A DNA stretch of 6,433 bases from Opitutia bacterium (GCA_021204635.1 JAJPZB010000034.1:1-6433), one strand, 5' to 3'. Positions 1 through 6,359 are shown, counted from the stretch's first letter. Notes: generated from the letters alone by a model not told the origin. Made by a program: numbers and translations.

Positions 1-99
1 CAGGTGGGTAGCCGGGTTAGTGGTGGCGGTGAGTGTTGTGGGAGTTGGTGGTGAGATTTTTTTCGGAGGGGTTGGTGGTGGCGGTTGGGTTGGTGGCGG
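1..99 (+). repeat. G-rich arm of intergenic repeat element, copy A
   Basis: This stretch is dominated by GGTTGGTGGTGG-like units and has no credible gene. Positions 55-96 match the reverse complement of 5437-5477 with two substitutions and one T-run length difference, so it belongs to the same element as copy B at the other end of the window. The T-run at 56-62 followed by CGGAG is shared by both copies. The element continues up to or beyond the left edge, so its outer limit cannot be seen. The G-rich arm is roughly complementary to the CCACC-rich tract after the core, so the whole element could fold on itself. Confidence 0.75.
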
Positions 100-195
100 G
101 GAGCGAAGTCAGGCGACGTTCAACGGACACACTCCCTCACCACTATCGTGGTCCCCTCCCGCTAACTTAGCGGGAGAATTGCGCACTGCGTGCGC
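100..195 (+). repeat. Structured core of repeat element, copy A (three hairpins)
   Basis: The core begins with a 19-base block at 100-118 (GGAGCGAAGTCAGGCGACG), then 8 variable bases, then a 54-base block at 127-180. Both blocks recur exactly in inverted orientation at 5415-5433 and 5353-5406. Three hairpins follow one another: ACCAC/GTGGT around TATC at 139-152; a perfect 10-bp stem, CTCCCGCTAA against TTAGCGGGAG, around a single C at 156-176; and GCGCAC/GTGCGC around TGC at 181-195. The third hairpin differs in sequence from copy B but keeps its pairing. There is no coding potential. It resembles REP/MITE-type extragenic palindromes in style, but I recognise no named family and see no transposase in the window. 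Confidence 0.85.
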
Positions 196-202
196 GAGAT
201 TG

Positions 203-489
203 TTGCCACCACTAACCCTCGCAACAAACCATTCTCACCACAGACCCAAGTCCCACCACCAATCCAAGGTCTCGCCACCAACCCACCACTAGCCCAGATC
301 CCACCACCAACCCTCCCGCCACCATTCGTGGGGGACGTTAGTCCCGAACAAATCCGTGTGACAACAATTGTGGCATACAGGATTGTCGCGGCGAGCCATT
401 GTTGCCACCACCATCCCAAATCTCATCCCAATCCTTCACCACCATCCCAATCCTTACCTTTCCCCACAAACTCGCCCGCCACCATCTCG
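203..489 (+). repeat. C-rich CCACCAAC/CCATCCCAA repeat tract, copy A
   Basis: Nearly 290 bases made of degenerate CCACCACCAA, CCCAAATC and CCGCCACCAT units with no credible gene; the open frames here encode only Pro/Thr/His/Ser repeats. Internal repeats include a 14-base unit, ATTGTTGCCACCAC, at 199-212 and again at 398-411, and ATCCCAATCCTT at 425-436 and 444-455 (19-base spacing). A small hairpin, GGGAC/GTCCC around GTTA, sits at 332-345. The tract ends directly at the CCA end of the tRNA-Leu gene, so it is also the region into which tRNA transcription would run. No clear terminator with a T-run is visible for the tRNA. Confidence 0.7.
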
Positions 490-574
490 TGGTGCTCAGG
501 AGGGGACTCGAACCCCTAAACCTTGCGGCACAGGTACCTGAAACCTGCGTGTTTACCAATTTCACCACCTGAGC
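490..574 (-). tRNA. tRNA-Leu, anticodon CAG, CCA end encoded
   Basis: On the minus strand the sequence folds as a class II tRNA. The acceptor stem GCTCAGG (568-574) pairs with CCTGAGC (494-500), followed by discriminator A (493) and a genomic CCA (490-492). The anticodon stem CAGGT/ACCTG (543-547 with 531-535) encloses the loop TTCAGGT, giving anticodon CAG at 538-540, which reads the CUG codon. A long variable arm (TGCCGCAAGGTTT) and the T arm AGGGG-TTCGAGT-CCCCT are both present. The D loop carries the usual TTGGTA motif. The long variable arm, the A discriminator and the anticodon agree on leucine. The gene appears intact. It has its own promoter just upstream (598-626) and lies downstream of, and on the same strand as, the galactosidase operon. 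Confidence 0.95.
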
Positions 575-597
575 ATGGGCGGAAAGTCTGAGGGGGC

Positions 598-626
598 ATT
601 AAATGCGTTCGCGCCGCCGCTGTCAA
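598..626 (-). promoter_or_regulatory. Sigma70-type promoter of the tRNA-Leu gene
   Basis: Read on the minus strand, a perfect -35 hexamer TTGACA (621-626) is followed by a 17-base spacer and a -10 hexamer TTTAAT (598-603), one mismatch from TATAAT. Transcription would begin near 591, leaving a leader of about 16 bases before the mature tRNA at 574. The bases after the -10 are GC-rich (GCCCCC), the kind of discriminator that in well-studied bacteria marks stable-RNA promoters under stringent (ppGpp) control. The promoter lies between the stop codon of the galactosidase small chain (666) and the tRNA, so the tRNA need not rely on read-through from the operon. Confidence 0.8.
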
Positions 627-665
627 TGCGACGACGCGATTGCTACCACCTTTGTTGTGGCGGCG

Positions 666-2618
666 TCAATCCGCGAGGACGCCAAATTCTGCGCCGGCTG
701 CGTAGATTTGCCCGTTTTGCGACGAGAGCGCGCGGAAGCGAATGTAGCGCGCGTCAACGGGTTGCGCGAACATGACGCGTTGTTCTTCCTTCGATTGCTC
801 GAATTGCCCTTTCGCGACGGGCTCGCCCCAGTTTTGTGCGTCGTTGCTGACGTAGATTTCATAATCTTTCACGTCGCCGTTTCCGCCTTTTTGGCGAGGC
901 AGGTAGAAGACGCCGGAAATGCGCTTGACTTCGCCGACGTCGAAATCGACCCAGTGCGGGTAGTCTGCCTGCGTGACGGAATATGCGGTGTGCCAAATCG
1001 TGTCGGGGTCGTCGTCGGTCAGGTTTGTTGCGGTCTCGTCGCCACCGTCTTCGGAGCTCGCGAAAATCACGCGCGTGCGGATTTTCTCGATTTTCGGAAA
1101 CAAGAATTCCGTTTTGATATTTGGGTTTGTGGCGAGCCACGCGCAGACGGTGCCGCCGTTTTTAAACGGAATTGTGCCCGTGTATTCCTCGTCGGGATTG
1201 CCGTTGATGGAGACGCGGATTTCGGCGTCCTGATTGCGCGACGAGATCGAGACATTCCCCGCGTCGTCGCGCACGACCGCGATCGGCATTGCGCCTGCGG
1301 GCGAGACGTTTGCGAGCTTGCTCAAATCTTTTCCCTTCGCGACGGGGCGAATGATGAAGCCGAAGTCTGTCGGCTCGGCGAAAATTCTGTCGCGCTTCTC
1401 GGTGTCGGGTCCGCAGCTTGCGCCACCGAGCCCGCGCACGCCGGCGTCGAGTGTCAGCGTCGTGATTTCCGAGGCGATGACCTTCGTGCGCAGCCGGTGC
1501 GGATTTGCGGTCATGAGCAGTTCCATCGCCGACACGGGCAGGGCGGCGGCGGAAAAGCTTCCCGTGCTTGCGATGAAAATCGCGCCCTCGCCGTCGTCGT
1601 TTGTCAGCGCGCACCAGCGCACGTCTTCGTGGTTGCCGGTTTCCTGCGGCTTCGCGTAGTAGGCGATTTGCTCTGCGACGGGCGATTGGTAAATCCCGAC
1701 AAAGGCGCCGGAATCGCGGTCGTTGTAGTTTTCCTGCGGGCCGCGTCCGTAGTAGGAAAATGTGCCGTATTCGGCGGGAATGCCGAGCGCGAAGCCGAGG
1801 CGCGGCAGGTCAAAGGTCGGCAGGTTCGACGTGATGTTTGCCTCCAACTCGACGGAGCCGTCGGGGTAAATCGTCCAGATTTGGTGCGTGGTGAAAGTGA
1901 GATCGCTGTCGCCGAGCTCGCGGCCGACTTCGAGCCTGACGGGGATTCCGTTTATCGGGTTGCCGTATTGAATGAGCGGGTCGCCGACGAGCTTTGCGGC
2001 GTTTTTCCCGCGCGATTTCACGACGAAGGACAGCGTCGCCGTGCCGTCGTCGTTTTGTGAAACGACGGGTGCGCCCACGACAGTGTGTTGCAAATCGAAG
2101 AGCCCGCTTTGAAACCATTTTTCGTAGATCCAGGCGTCGTTGTTGATGACGGCGCGAAAGGCGTTGAGCTTGGGACCGTTGTCTCCGTCGATGAGCGTTT
2201 TTCCCGCATAGACGAGGCCCGAGAGAGTGCCCGTTGCCTTGGAAAAGCGCGCGGAAAAATTGGTGCCGGCGGCGGTAAATTCGTCGTCGTTTTCGTAGAG
2301 TGCCACGGGGACAGTGGCGGCGGGCGCGGGCAGGGCTTCGGGCGCGGCGGTGGCAGCTTCGGTCTCGGGCTTGCCGTCGCTCGCGGTAGGAGCGGCGTCG
2401 TCGCCGGCATTGTCGTCGCGGGCGGCGGCTTCGCTGTCGGTGGCGGCAGGGTTGGTGGCGGGAGTTTCCGGTGCGGGCGTCGTCGCAGCAGCTGCGTTTT
2501 CTGCGTGCGCGGCAACGGTCGCGGCGCCATCATTGTTGTTGTCGCCACAGCCGGTGAACGCGGAGAGTGCAATCGCGACAATCGCGAGCGAGCCGATTTT
2601 CAAATTGTCTTTCAACAT
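666..2618 (-). CDS. Beta-galactosidase small-chain lipoprotein with CHB_HEX_C-like and CBM32 (F5/8 type C) domains
   Basis: A 650-residue exported protein carrying the C-terminal domain (domain 5) of a LacZ-type GH2 beta-galactosidase as a separate chain. A lipoprotein signal ends at FTGC (Cys24; Phe at -3 is unusual). An Ala/Pro/Thr/Asp-rich tether spans about 25-103. The beta-galactosidase small-chain domain is about 106-402, with family hallmarks YYGRGPQENYNDRDSG (289-304) and PQETGNHEDVRW (324-335). A chitobiase C-terminal-like beta domain lies about 445-498, and a discoidin/CBM32 domain about 511-648 (WVDFDVGEVKRISGVFYLPR, KDYEIYVSNDAQNW, RYIRFRALS). It has no catalytic glutamates of its own and is expected to complete the active site of the large chain encoded 28 bases upstream. 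I chose the start at 2618 because a GGAG lies 10 bases before it and the lipoprotein signal follows directly; the in-frame ATG at 2660 would add 14 residues and overlap the previous gene. Confidence 0.9.
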   Translation of the reverse strand: MLKDNLKIGSLAIVAIALSAFTGCGDNNNDGAATVAAHAENAAAATTPAPETPATNPAATDSEAAARDDNAGDDAAPTASDGKPETEAATAAPEALPAPAATVPVALYENDDEFTAAGTNFSARFSKATGTLSGLVYAGKTLIDGDNGPKLNAFRAVINNDAWIYEKWFQSGLFDLQHTVVGAPVVSQNDDGTATLSFVVKSRGKNAAKLVGDPLIQYGNPINGIPVRLEVGRELGDSDLTFTTHQIWTIYPDGSVELEANITSNLPTFDLPRLGFALGIPAEYGTFSYYGRGPQENYNDRDSGAFVGIYQSPVAEQIAYYAKPQETGNHEDVRWCALTNDDGEGAIFIASTGSFSAAALPVSAMELLMTANPHRLRTKVIASEITTLTLDAGVRGLGGASCGPDTEKRDRIFAEPTDFGFIIRPVAKGKDLSKLANVSPAGAMPIAVVRDDAGNVSISSRNQDAEIRVSINGNPDEEYTGTIPFKNGGTVCAWLATNPNIKTEFLFPKIEKIRTRVIFASSEDGGDETATNLTDDDPDTIWHTAYSVTQADYPHWVDFDVGEVKRISGVFYLPRQKGGNGDVKDYEIYVSNDAQNWGEPVAKGQFEQSKEEQRVMFAQPVDARYIRFRALSSQNGQIYAAGAEFGVLAD

Positions 2619-2628
2619 TTTAAATATT

Positions 2629-2632
2629 CTCC
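2629..2632 (-). promoter_or_regulatory. Ribosome binding site that sets the start of the small-chain gene
   Basis: GGAG on the minus strand, 10 bases before the ATG at 2618. It lies in the 28-base gap after the large-chain stop (2647-2649), so the second gene has its own initiation signal within coupling distance. It argues for the 2618 start over the upstream in-frame ATG at 2660. Confidence 0.65.
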
Positions 2633-2646
2633 GATTTTGCGTTTTT

Positions 2647-5067
2647 TTATTTCGCCACATCTAACAGAGACGGGCGTTTTTCTGCGGGCTTTATCAAAAT
2701 CTGCTCCGCCATTTGCACGTATCCTGCCTTTGCCCAGAACGTGTCCTTTTTCAATTTAAACTCCACGGTCGCGAAATATTCCGCGTCGGGGCGGAACTTC
2801 ATTCCGGAAATCGGGAGCCTCACCTGCGTCGCGGTGCGCGCGGGCACGTCGCCGATGTCGAGCGGACCGACTGCGATTCGCTTGCCGTCTTTTGCCAGCG
2901 ACCACGAGACTTCGTAGTCCGACAAATCTTTGAAGTAGTTTTTGTTGAAAATCTCGAGCGTCCCCGCCGGCGCGCCTTCAACAGCTTTCACGCCGACGTT
3001 TTGGTAAACTTTTTTGACCTCGAAATACTGCGGCTTCGGCTTGCGGTCCGAGAGAATGAGGCCGTTCATGACGAACTGACCGTCATTCGGGAAGTCGCCA
3101 AACTGCCCGCCGTATGCGATGAATCGCTCGCCCGTTTCGGAATCGTAGTTGTAAATTCCTTGATCGATCCAATCCCAAATTGCGCCGCCCATGATGTAGT
3201 TGGACGATTCGATCGCGTCCCAATAATCTTTGAGGTTGCCCATGGCATTGCCCATCGAGTGCGCGTATTCGGAAATGTGGAACGGGTATTTGCGCCCGCC
3301 ATCGCCGCGCGCCGTGCCCTTGACCCAGCCGACGGACGGATATTGGTTGGAGCCGATGTCAACGATGTCGTTGTTGCGCTCATACTGGATGGGGCGCGAG
3401 GTATCAAGCGCCTTGATCGCCTGATATGCGTAGAGGAAATTTTTGCCCGGGCCCGCCTCGTTGCCGAGCGACCAAATCACGACGCAGGGTTGATTTTTAT
3501 TGCGGTTGACCATCTCCAAGTTGCGCGCGACATGCGCCGCCTTCCATTCCGTCGGGTGCGACAGCGAGGCGTCGCCATAGTAATATTCGTGCGATTCGAT
3601 GTTCGCCTCGTCTTCGAGATAAATCCCATATTTGTTGCAGAGGTAATACCAATATGGCTGGTTGGGATAATGCGAATTGCGGACGTGGTTTATGTTTGCG
3701 CGTTTCAGCAATTTCACGTCTTTCTCAATTTCGGCGCGGGAAATCGCGTGGCCGCGCTCGGGCGAAGTCTCGTGGCGGTTCACGCCTTTGAGCTTGACCG
3801 TCTTGCCGTTGATGTAATACCAGCGCCCCGTGTTGCCAAATTCGTCGGTCACGCCGTCTTTTATTTCGACTTGACGGAAGCCGGTCTGAATTGACGTCGT
3901 CTCGATCACCTTTCCTGCGGGGTCGAGCAATTCCGCGATGAGCGTGTAGCAATTGGGCACCTCCGCAGACCACAGCGCCGGCGCCGGCAGCGAGAACTCG
4001 GCGGGTTTCGCGTCGGCGAGCGCGCCCGTCGCGACTGCGGGAACTCCGGCAGCGGCGGTTTTCACGGGCTCATAGCCCTTTGCGTCGCCGTAGAGCTCGT
4101 TCTCGAAAAGCGAGTAGCGGAGCGAATATCCCTCGGCGGAAAAATCGGCGCGGTTGGCGATTTCCGCAGAAATTTTCAACGTGCCCGCGACGTAGTTTTC
4201 GTCGAGCTTGGGCAGCGCAAAAATGTCGCGGATAAAAACTTTCGGCGTGGAATAAATCGAGACCGTGCGGAAAATTCCGGGCAGGCGGAACATGTCTTGC
4301 GATTCGATGAAAGACGCGTCGGAACTGCGATAGACCTCGACGGCGATCGTCGCAACCTCGCCCGCGCTGACAAATTTTGTGATGTCAAAGCGCGCCGGAT
4401 CGCGGGAATTTTTCGAGAAGCCGACATATTTTCCGTTCACCCAAACGTAGAAAAACGAATCGACGCCGTCGAAGCTCAGGAAAATTTCCCTGCCGTTCCA
4501 ATTCTCGGGCACGGCAAAATCGCGGCGATACGAGCCGACTTCGTTGCGGTATTCCGCCGTCGTCCGCCGCGCGTCGCTGGGCTCGCGCATGACGCCTTTT
4601 TTCCAGTCATCAACCTCGACCTTGTGCTCGAAAATCACCGGCTGATTGACGTAGATCGGCAAGCCGTATTTGTGGTGGCCGTTGCCGAGTTTCGATATGC
4701 CGACGACGTTCCAGTTCGACGGCACGGGAATATTGTCCCATGCGGACACGTCGAAATCCTTTTTGTAAAAGCCTTCGGCGCGAGAATCGGGGTCTTTTGC
4801 CCAGCGGAATTTCCAATTGCCGTTCAGCGATTTCCAGTATTCGGAATTGGAATCGGGGAAAATCGCCCGCGCGCTGCGCTTGTCGGCGAACGGGTAAAAT
4901 TCTGCGCGCGGCTGCTCTTTGTTGAGCGCGAGTTCCTGCGGGCTTTCCCACTCCGTCCCCGCCGGCGCGGGGTCGTTCCCGTAGCGGAAACCTTCGAGTG
5001 GCGGTTGGACGGCGAAGCACTGCAGGGCTGCGGCGGCGAGGGCAATTGTCAAGACGCTTTTCTTCAT
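2647..5067 (-). CDS. lacZ: Exported beta-galactosidase large (catalytic) chain, GH2
   Basis: An 806-residue protein with a Sec signal peptide (MKKSVLTIALAAAALQCFA, about 1-19). It hydrolyses terminal beta-galactosides, probably in the periplasm. Domains: GH2 sugar-binding jelly roll about 65-280 (VGSYRRDF, GVDSFFYVWVNGKYVGFSKN, ESQDMFRLPGIFR), Ig-like domain about 285-400, TIM barrel about 400-690, and a beta domain (DUF4981-like, LacZ domain 4) to the end. Catalytic residues are visible: acid/base Glu537 in WSLGNEAG and nucleophile Glu600 in HISEYAHSMGN; GVNRHETSP and GGAIWDWIDQG are also conserved. It stops where single-chain LacZ would enter domain 5, which is encoded by the next gene. LacZ of E. 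coli is about 1,020 residues in one chain. The start at 5067 is chosen for the signal peptide; upstream in-frame sequence comes from intergenic repeats. The Shine-Dalgarno (AAAAGA) is weak. The natural substrate is not determined. Confidence 0.93.
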   Translation of the reverse strand: MKKSVLTIALAAAALQCFAVQPPLEGFRYGNDPAPAGTEWESPQELALNKEQPRAEFYPFADKRSARAIFPDSNSEYWKSLNGNWKFRWAKDPDSRAEGFYKKDFDVSAWDNIPVPSNWNVVGISKLGNGHHKYGLPIYVNQPVIFEHKVEVDDWKKGVMREPSDARRTTAEYRNEVGSYRRDFAVPENWNGREIFLSFDGVDSFFYVWVNGKYVGFSKNSRDPARFDITKFVSAGEVATIAVEVYRSSDASFIESQDMFRLPGIFRTVSIYSTPKVFIRDIFALPKLDENYVAGTLKISAEIANRADFSAEGYSLRYSLFENELYGDAKGYEPVKTAAAGVPAVATGALADAKPAEFSLPAPALWSAEVPNCYTLIAELLDPAGKVIETTSIQTGFRQVEIKDGVTDEFGNTGRWYYINGKTVKLKGVNRHETSPERGHAISRAEIEKDVKLLKRANINHVRNSHYPNQPYWYYLCNKYGIYLEDEANIESHEYYYGDASLSHPTEWKAAHVARNLEMVNRNKNQPCVVIWSLGNEAGPGKNFLYAYQAIKALDTSRPIQYERNNDIVDIGSNQYPSVGWVKGTARGDGGRKYPFHISEYAHSMGNAMGNLKDYWDAIESSNYIMGGAIWDWIDQGIYNYDSETGERFIAYGGQFGDFPNDGQFVMNGLILSDRKPKPQYFEVKKVYQNVGVKAVEGAPAGTLEIFNKNYFKDLSDYEVSWSLAKDGKRIAVGPLDIGDVPARTATQVRLPISGMKFRPDAEYFATVEFKLKKDTFWAKAGYVQMAEQILIKPAEKRPSLLDVAK

Positions 5068-5096
5068 AAATCTTTTCAAATCAAGGCTTAAAGAAA

Positions 5097-5113
5097 CTTT
5101 TTCGGCGAAAAAG
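5097..5113. promoter_or_regulatory. Candidate operator: 8-bp inverted repeat upstream of the galactosidase operon
   Basis: CTTTTTCG-G-CGAAAAAG is a perfect inverted repeat with a single central base, ending 30 bases before the large-chain start codon at 5067. The one-base centre makes it a poor RNA hairpin but a good shape for a dimeric DNA-binding repressor. A second perfect palindrome, GCAATATTGC, lies at 5147-5156. I cannot find a convincing -35/-10 pair, so the link to regulation is inferred from position and symmetry only. Confidence 0.35.
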
Positions 5114-5203
5114 GCACGTGGAATTTTCCCCATTTTGCCCGCGTTTGCAATATTGCGTTGCGCGCTCAGCAATTTTTTTGCCGCAACAAAGGCACGATTG
5201 TGG

Positions 5204-5332
5204 CGGGAGTTTGGCTTGGTGGTGGCGATTCGGGATGGTGGCGGGATTGGGACGGTGGAGGGAAGCGGCTTGGTGGTGGGATTCGGGTTGGTGGTGGGAT
5301 TCGGGTTGGTGGTGAGGAGAGGGCTGTGATTA
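5204..5332 (+). repeat. G-rich arm of repeat element copy B with 18-bp tandem repeat
   Basis: GGTGG-rich sequence mirrored by the C-rich tract of copy A. An 18-base unit (ATTCGGGTTGGTGGTGGG) is repeated in tandem at 5281-5298 and 5299-5316, with one change in the last bases, and a decayed version lies just before it. Because 18 is a multiple of three and the tract lacks stops on the minus strand, it artificially extends the galactosidase reading frame as Thr-Thr-Asn-Pro-Asn-Pro repeats. Four GGG runs at 5278-5305, with loops of 4, 8 and 4 bases, could form a G-quadruplex on the plus strand. No gene is present. Confidence 0.7.
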
Positions 5333-5337
5333 TTAGA

Positions 5338-5433
5338 GCGCATGCAATGCGTAATTCTCCCGCTAAGTTAGCGGGAGGGGACCACGATAGTGGTGAGGGA
5401 GTGTGTTGGTTGTGCGTCGCCTGACTTCGCTCC
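5338..5433 (-). repeat. Structured core of repeat element, copy B (inverted relative to copy A)
   Basis: This is the reverse complement of the core at 100-195. The 54-base block 5353-5406 is identical to 127-180 and the 19-base block 5415-5433 is identical to 100-118; the 8 bases between (5407-5414) differ at about half their positions. The hairpins are the same: 5381-5394, 5357-5377 (perfect 10-bp stem), and 5338-5352. In the last, the stem is GCGCAT/ATGCGT here against GCGCAC/GTGCGC in copy A read on the same strand: one pair changed on both sides and one became G-T, so the fold is preserved. Spacing between all parts is the same in both copies. Confidence 0.85.
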
Positions 5434-5530
5434 TCACCACCAACCCAACCGCCACCACTAACCTCTCCGAAAAAATCTCACCACAATCTCAATCCCCACC
5501 ACTAACCCAAGTCTCGCCACAAACTCGTAT
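5434..5530 (+). repeat. C-rich arm of repeat element, copy B
   Basis: CCACCAACCCAACCGCCACCAC-type sequence, the reverse complement of the G-rich arm of copy A. Positions 5437-5477 align with 55-96 with two substitutions and one single-base length difference; similarity continues weakly to about 5530 (CCCCACCACTAACCCAAG). The rest of the gap to the next gene (5531-5633) has one more GGTTGGTGGTGG unit and a weak 5-bp hairpin, CGGCG/CGCCG, at 5579-5594. That hairpin is downstream of the PEP-CTERM gene but has no T-run, so I do not call it a terminator. Confidence 0.7.
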
Positions 5531-5633
5531 TTGTTATGGGTTGGTGGTGGCTACCATGCCTCTACAACGAAGGATCTCCGGCGAGATTGCGCCGAAGAGC
5601 CCTTGTTGTGCGTAGCGTTGCAACTACTGCGAA

Positions 5634-6359
5634 TTATGCTTTGCGAGAGCGCCGACGGCGGCGTGCGGCAACGATGCCGAGTGCGCCGATCCCTGCCAAC
5701 AAACCAAACATTGATGGCTCGGGGGCAACTACGACCTCGGTGACCCCGACTTTGAATGTCGCGTAATCGCCGGTGCCTTCGTTTTCGTATGCTTCGTGGA
5801 CGGACAATTTTAGAGAACCATCGTCGTTAAAACCAACCGCGTATGTTTGGGCGGAAGCCGTGTCTGTGCCGGTGTAATTTCCGCCGGCAGTGGCGATATT
5901 TGTGACGAGGCTCGAATACGCGCTGTTAAACGTGCTGCCAACCGACATGCCGTCGGTGCCCGACAGAAATAAGATGTAATATGTGCCGTCGGCATTTATT
6001 TGGGCGGCGTCGGCAAAATAGTAAGTTGCGAGGGCTTTGTTTGAAGTCTCGCCGAACGCCTGATGAGCCAGCGTCGAGTAGCTCGACGACAGTGCGAGAA
6101 TTTCGTCCGAACCGTCTATTACTGCGGCGTGTGACGCAAACGTATTGTTCGATGAGTTCATCAGATATCCGATGCTGTTCAATTCATAGATCCCGCTTAG
6201 AGAGGCGTCTAACGCAGACAGTGTCAGGGCGTTTGCTTGGAAATCGGAGCGCGTGTATGCAGAGCCCGGAAAACCTGTGTCGTAATACGAGGGTTCTGCG
6301 GCTGCGAATGCAGCGCTTGCGACGGCGATTGCGGCTGTTGTCAATGTTTCTTTTATCAT
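5634..6359 (-). CDS. Small secreted PEP-CTERM protein of unknown function
   Basis: A 241-residue exported protein. The N-terminus is a typical Sec signal peptide (Lys3, hydrophobic Ala-rich stretch, probable cleavage after AAFAAA near residue 21). The middle (about 22-205) is rich in Ser, Ala, Thr, Gly and Tyr, with motifs such as TYYILFLSGTDG and TYAVGFNDDGSLKLSV that suggest a beta-rich fold; I recognise no enzymatic domain. The C-terminus is a clear PEP-CTERM sorting signal: PEPS at 213-216, a hydrophobic helix about 217-232, and a basic tail with five consecutive arginines (233-237). In other bacteria such tails are recognised by exosortase and linked to envelope or exopolysaccharide export; no exosortase gene is in this window. 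There is no visible Shine-Dalgarno before the ATG at 6359, but the signal peptide supports this start. It is separated from the galactosidase operon by a 566-base repeat-filled gap, so it is probably not part of it. Confidence 0.85.
   Translation of the reverse strand: MIKETLTTAAIAVASAAFAAAEPSYYDTGFPGSAYTRSDFQANALTLSALDASLSGIYELNSIGYLMNSSNNTFASHAAVIDGSDEILALSSSYSTLAHQAFGETSNKALATYYFADAAQINADGTYYILFLSGTDGMSVGSTFNSAYSSLVTNIATAGGNYTGTDTASAQTYAVGFNDDGSLKLSVHEAYENEGTGDYATFKVGVTEVVVAPEPSMFGLLAGIGALGIVAARRRRRSRKA

Noticed and set aside
20..519. Small open frames in the left intergenic region
   Set aside because: Their products are Gly/Val- or Pro/Thr-rich translations of the repeat units, with no ribosome binding sites; one overlaps the tRNA.
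640..665. Rho-independent terminator after the small-chain gene
   Set aside because: On the minus strand only a short CCAC/GTGG stem can form and there is no T-run; it looks more like a stray unit of the GGTGG repeat family.
603..2060. Long open frame of 485 codons on the plus strand
   Set aside because: It is a shadow antisense to the small-chain gene, caused by high GC at third codon positions; its translation shows no domain, whereas the minus strand has clear family motifs.
2713..3894. Open frame of 393 codons on the plus strand, and a similar one at 4297-5091
   Set aside because: Both lie antisense within the catalytic chain, whose active-site motifs are intact on the minus strand; their own translations show no recognisable family.
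5068..5343. N-terminal extension of the galactosidase large chain starting at 5343
   Set aside because: The extra 92 residues are Thr-Asn-Pro repeats translated from the intergenic 18-base repeat, and a clean signal peptide begins at 5067. The extension would bury that signal.
5353..5406. CRISPR array or attachment site
   Set aside because: Only two copies exist, they are inverted and over 5 kb apart with no spacers or cas genes, and no integrase gene or tRNA 3'-end duplication was seen.
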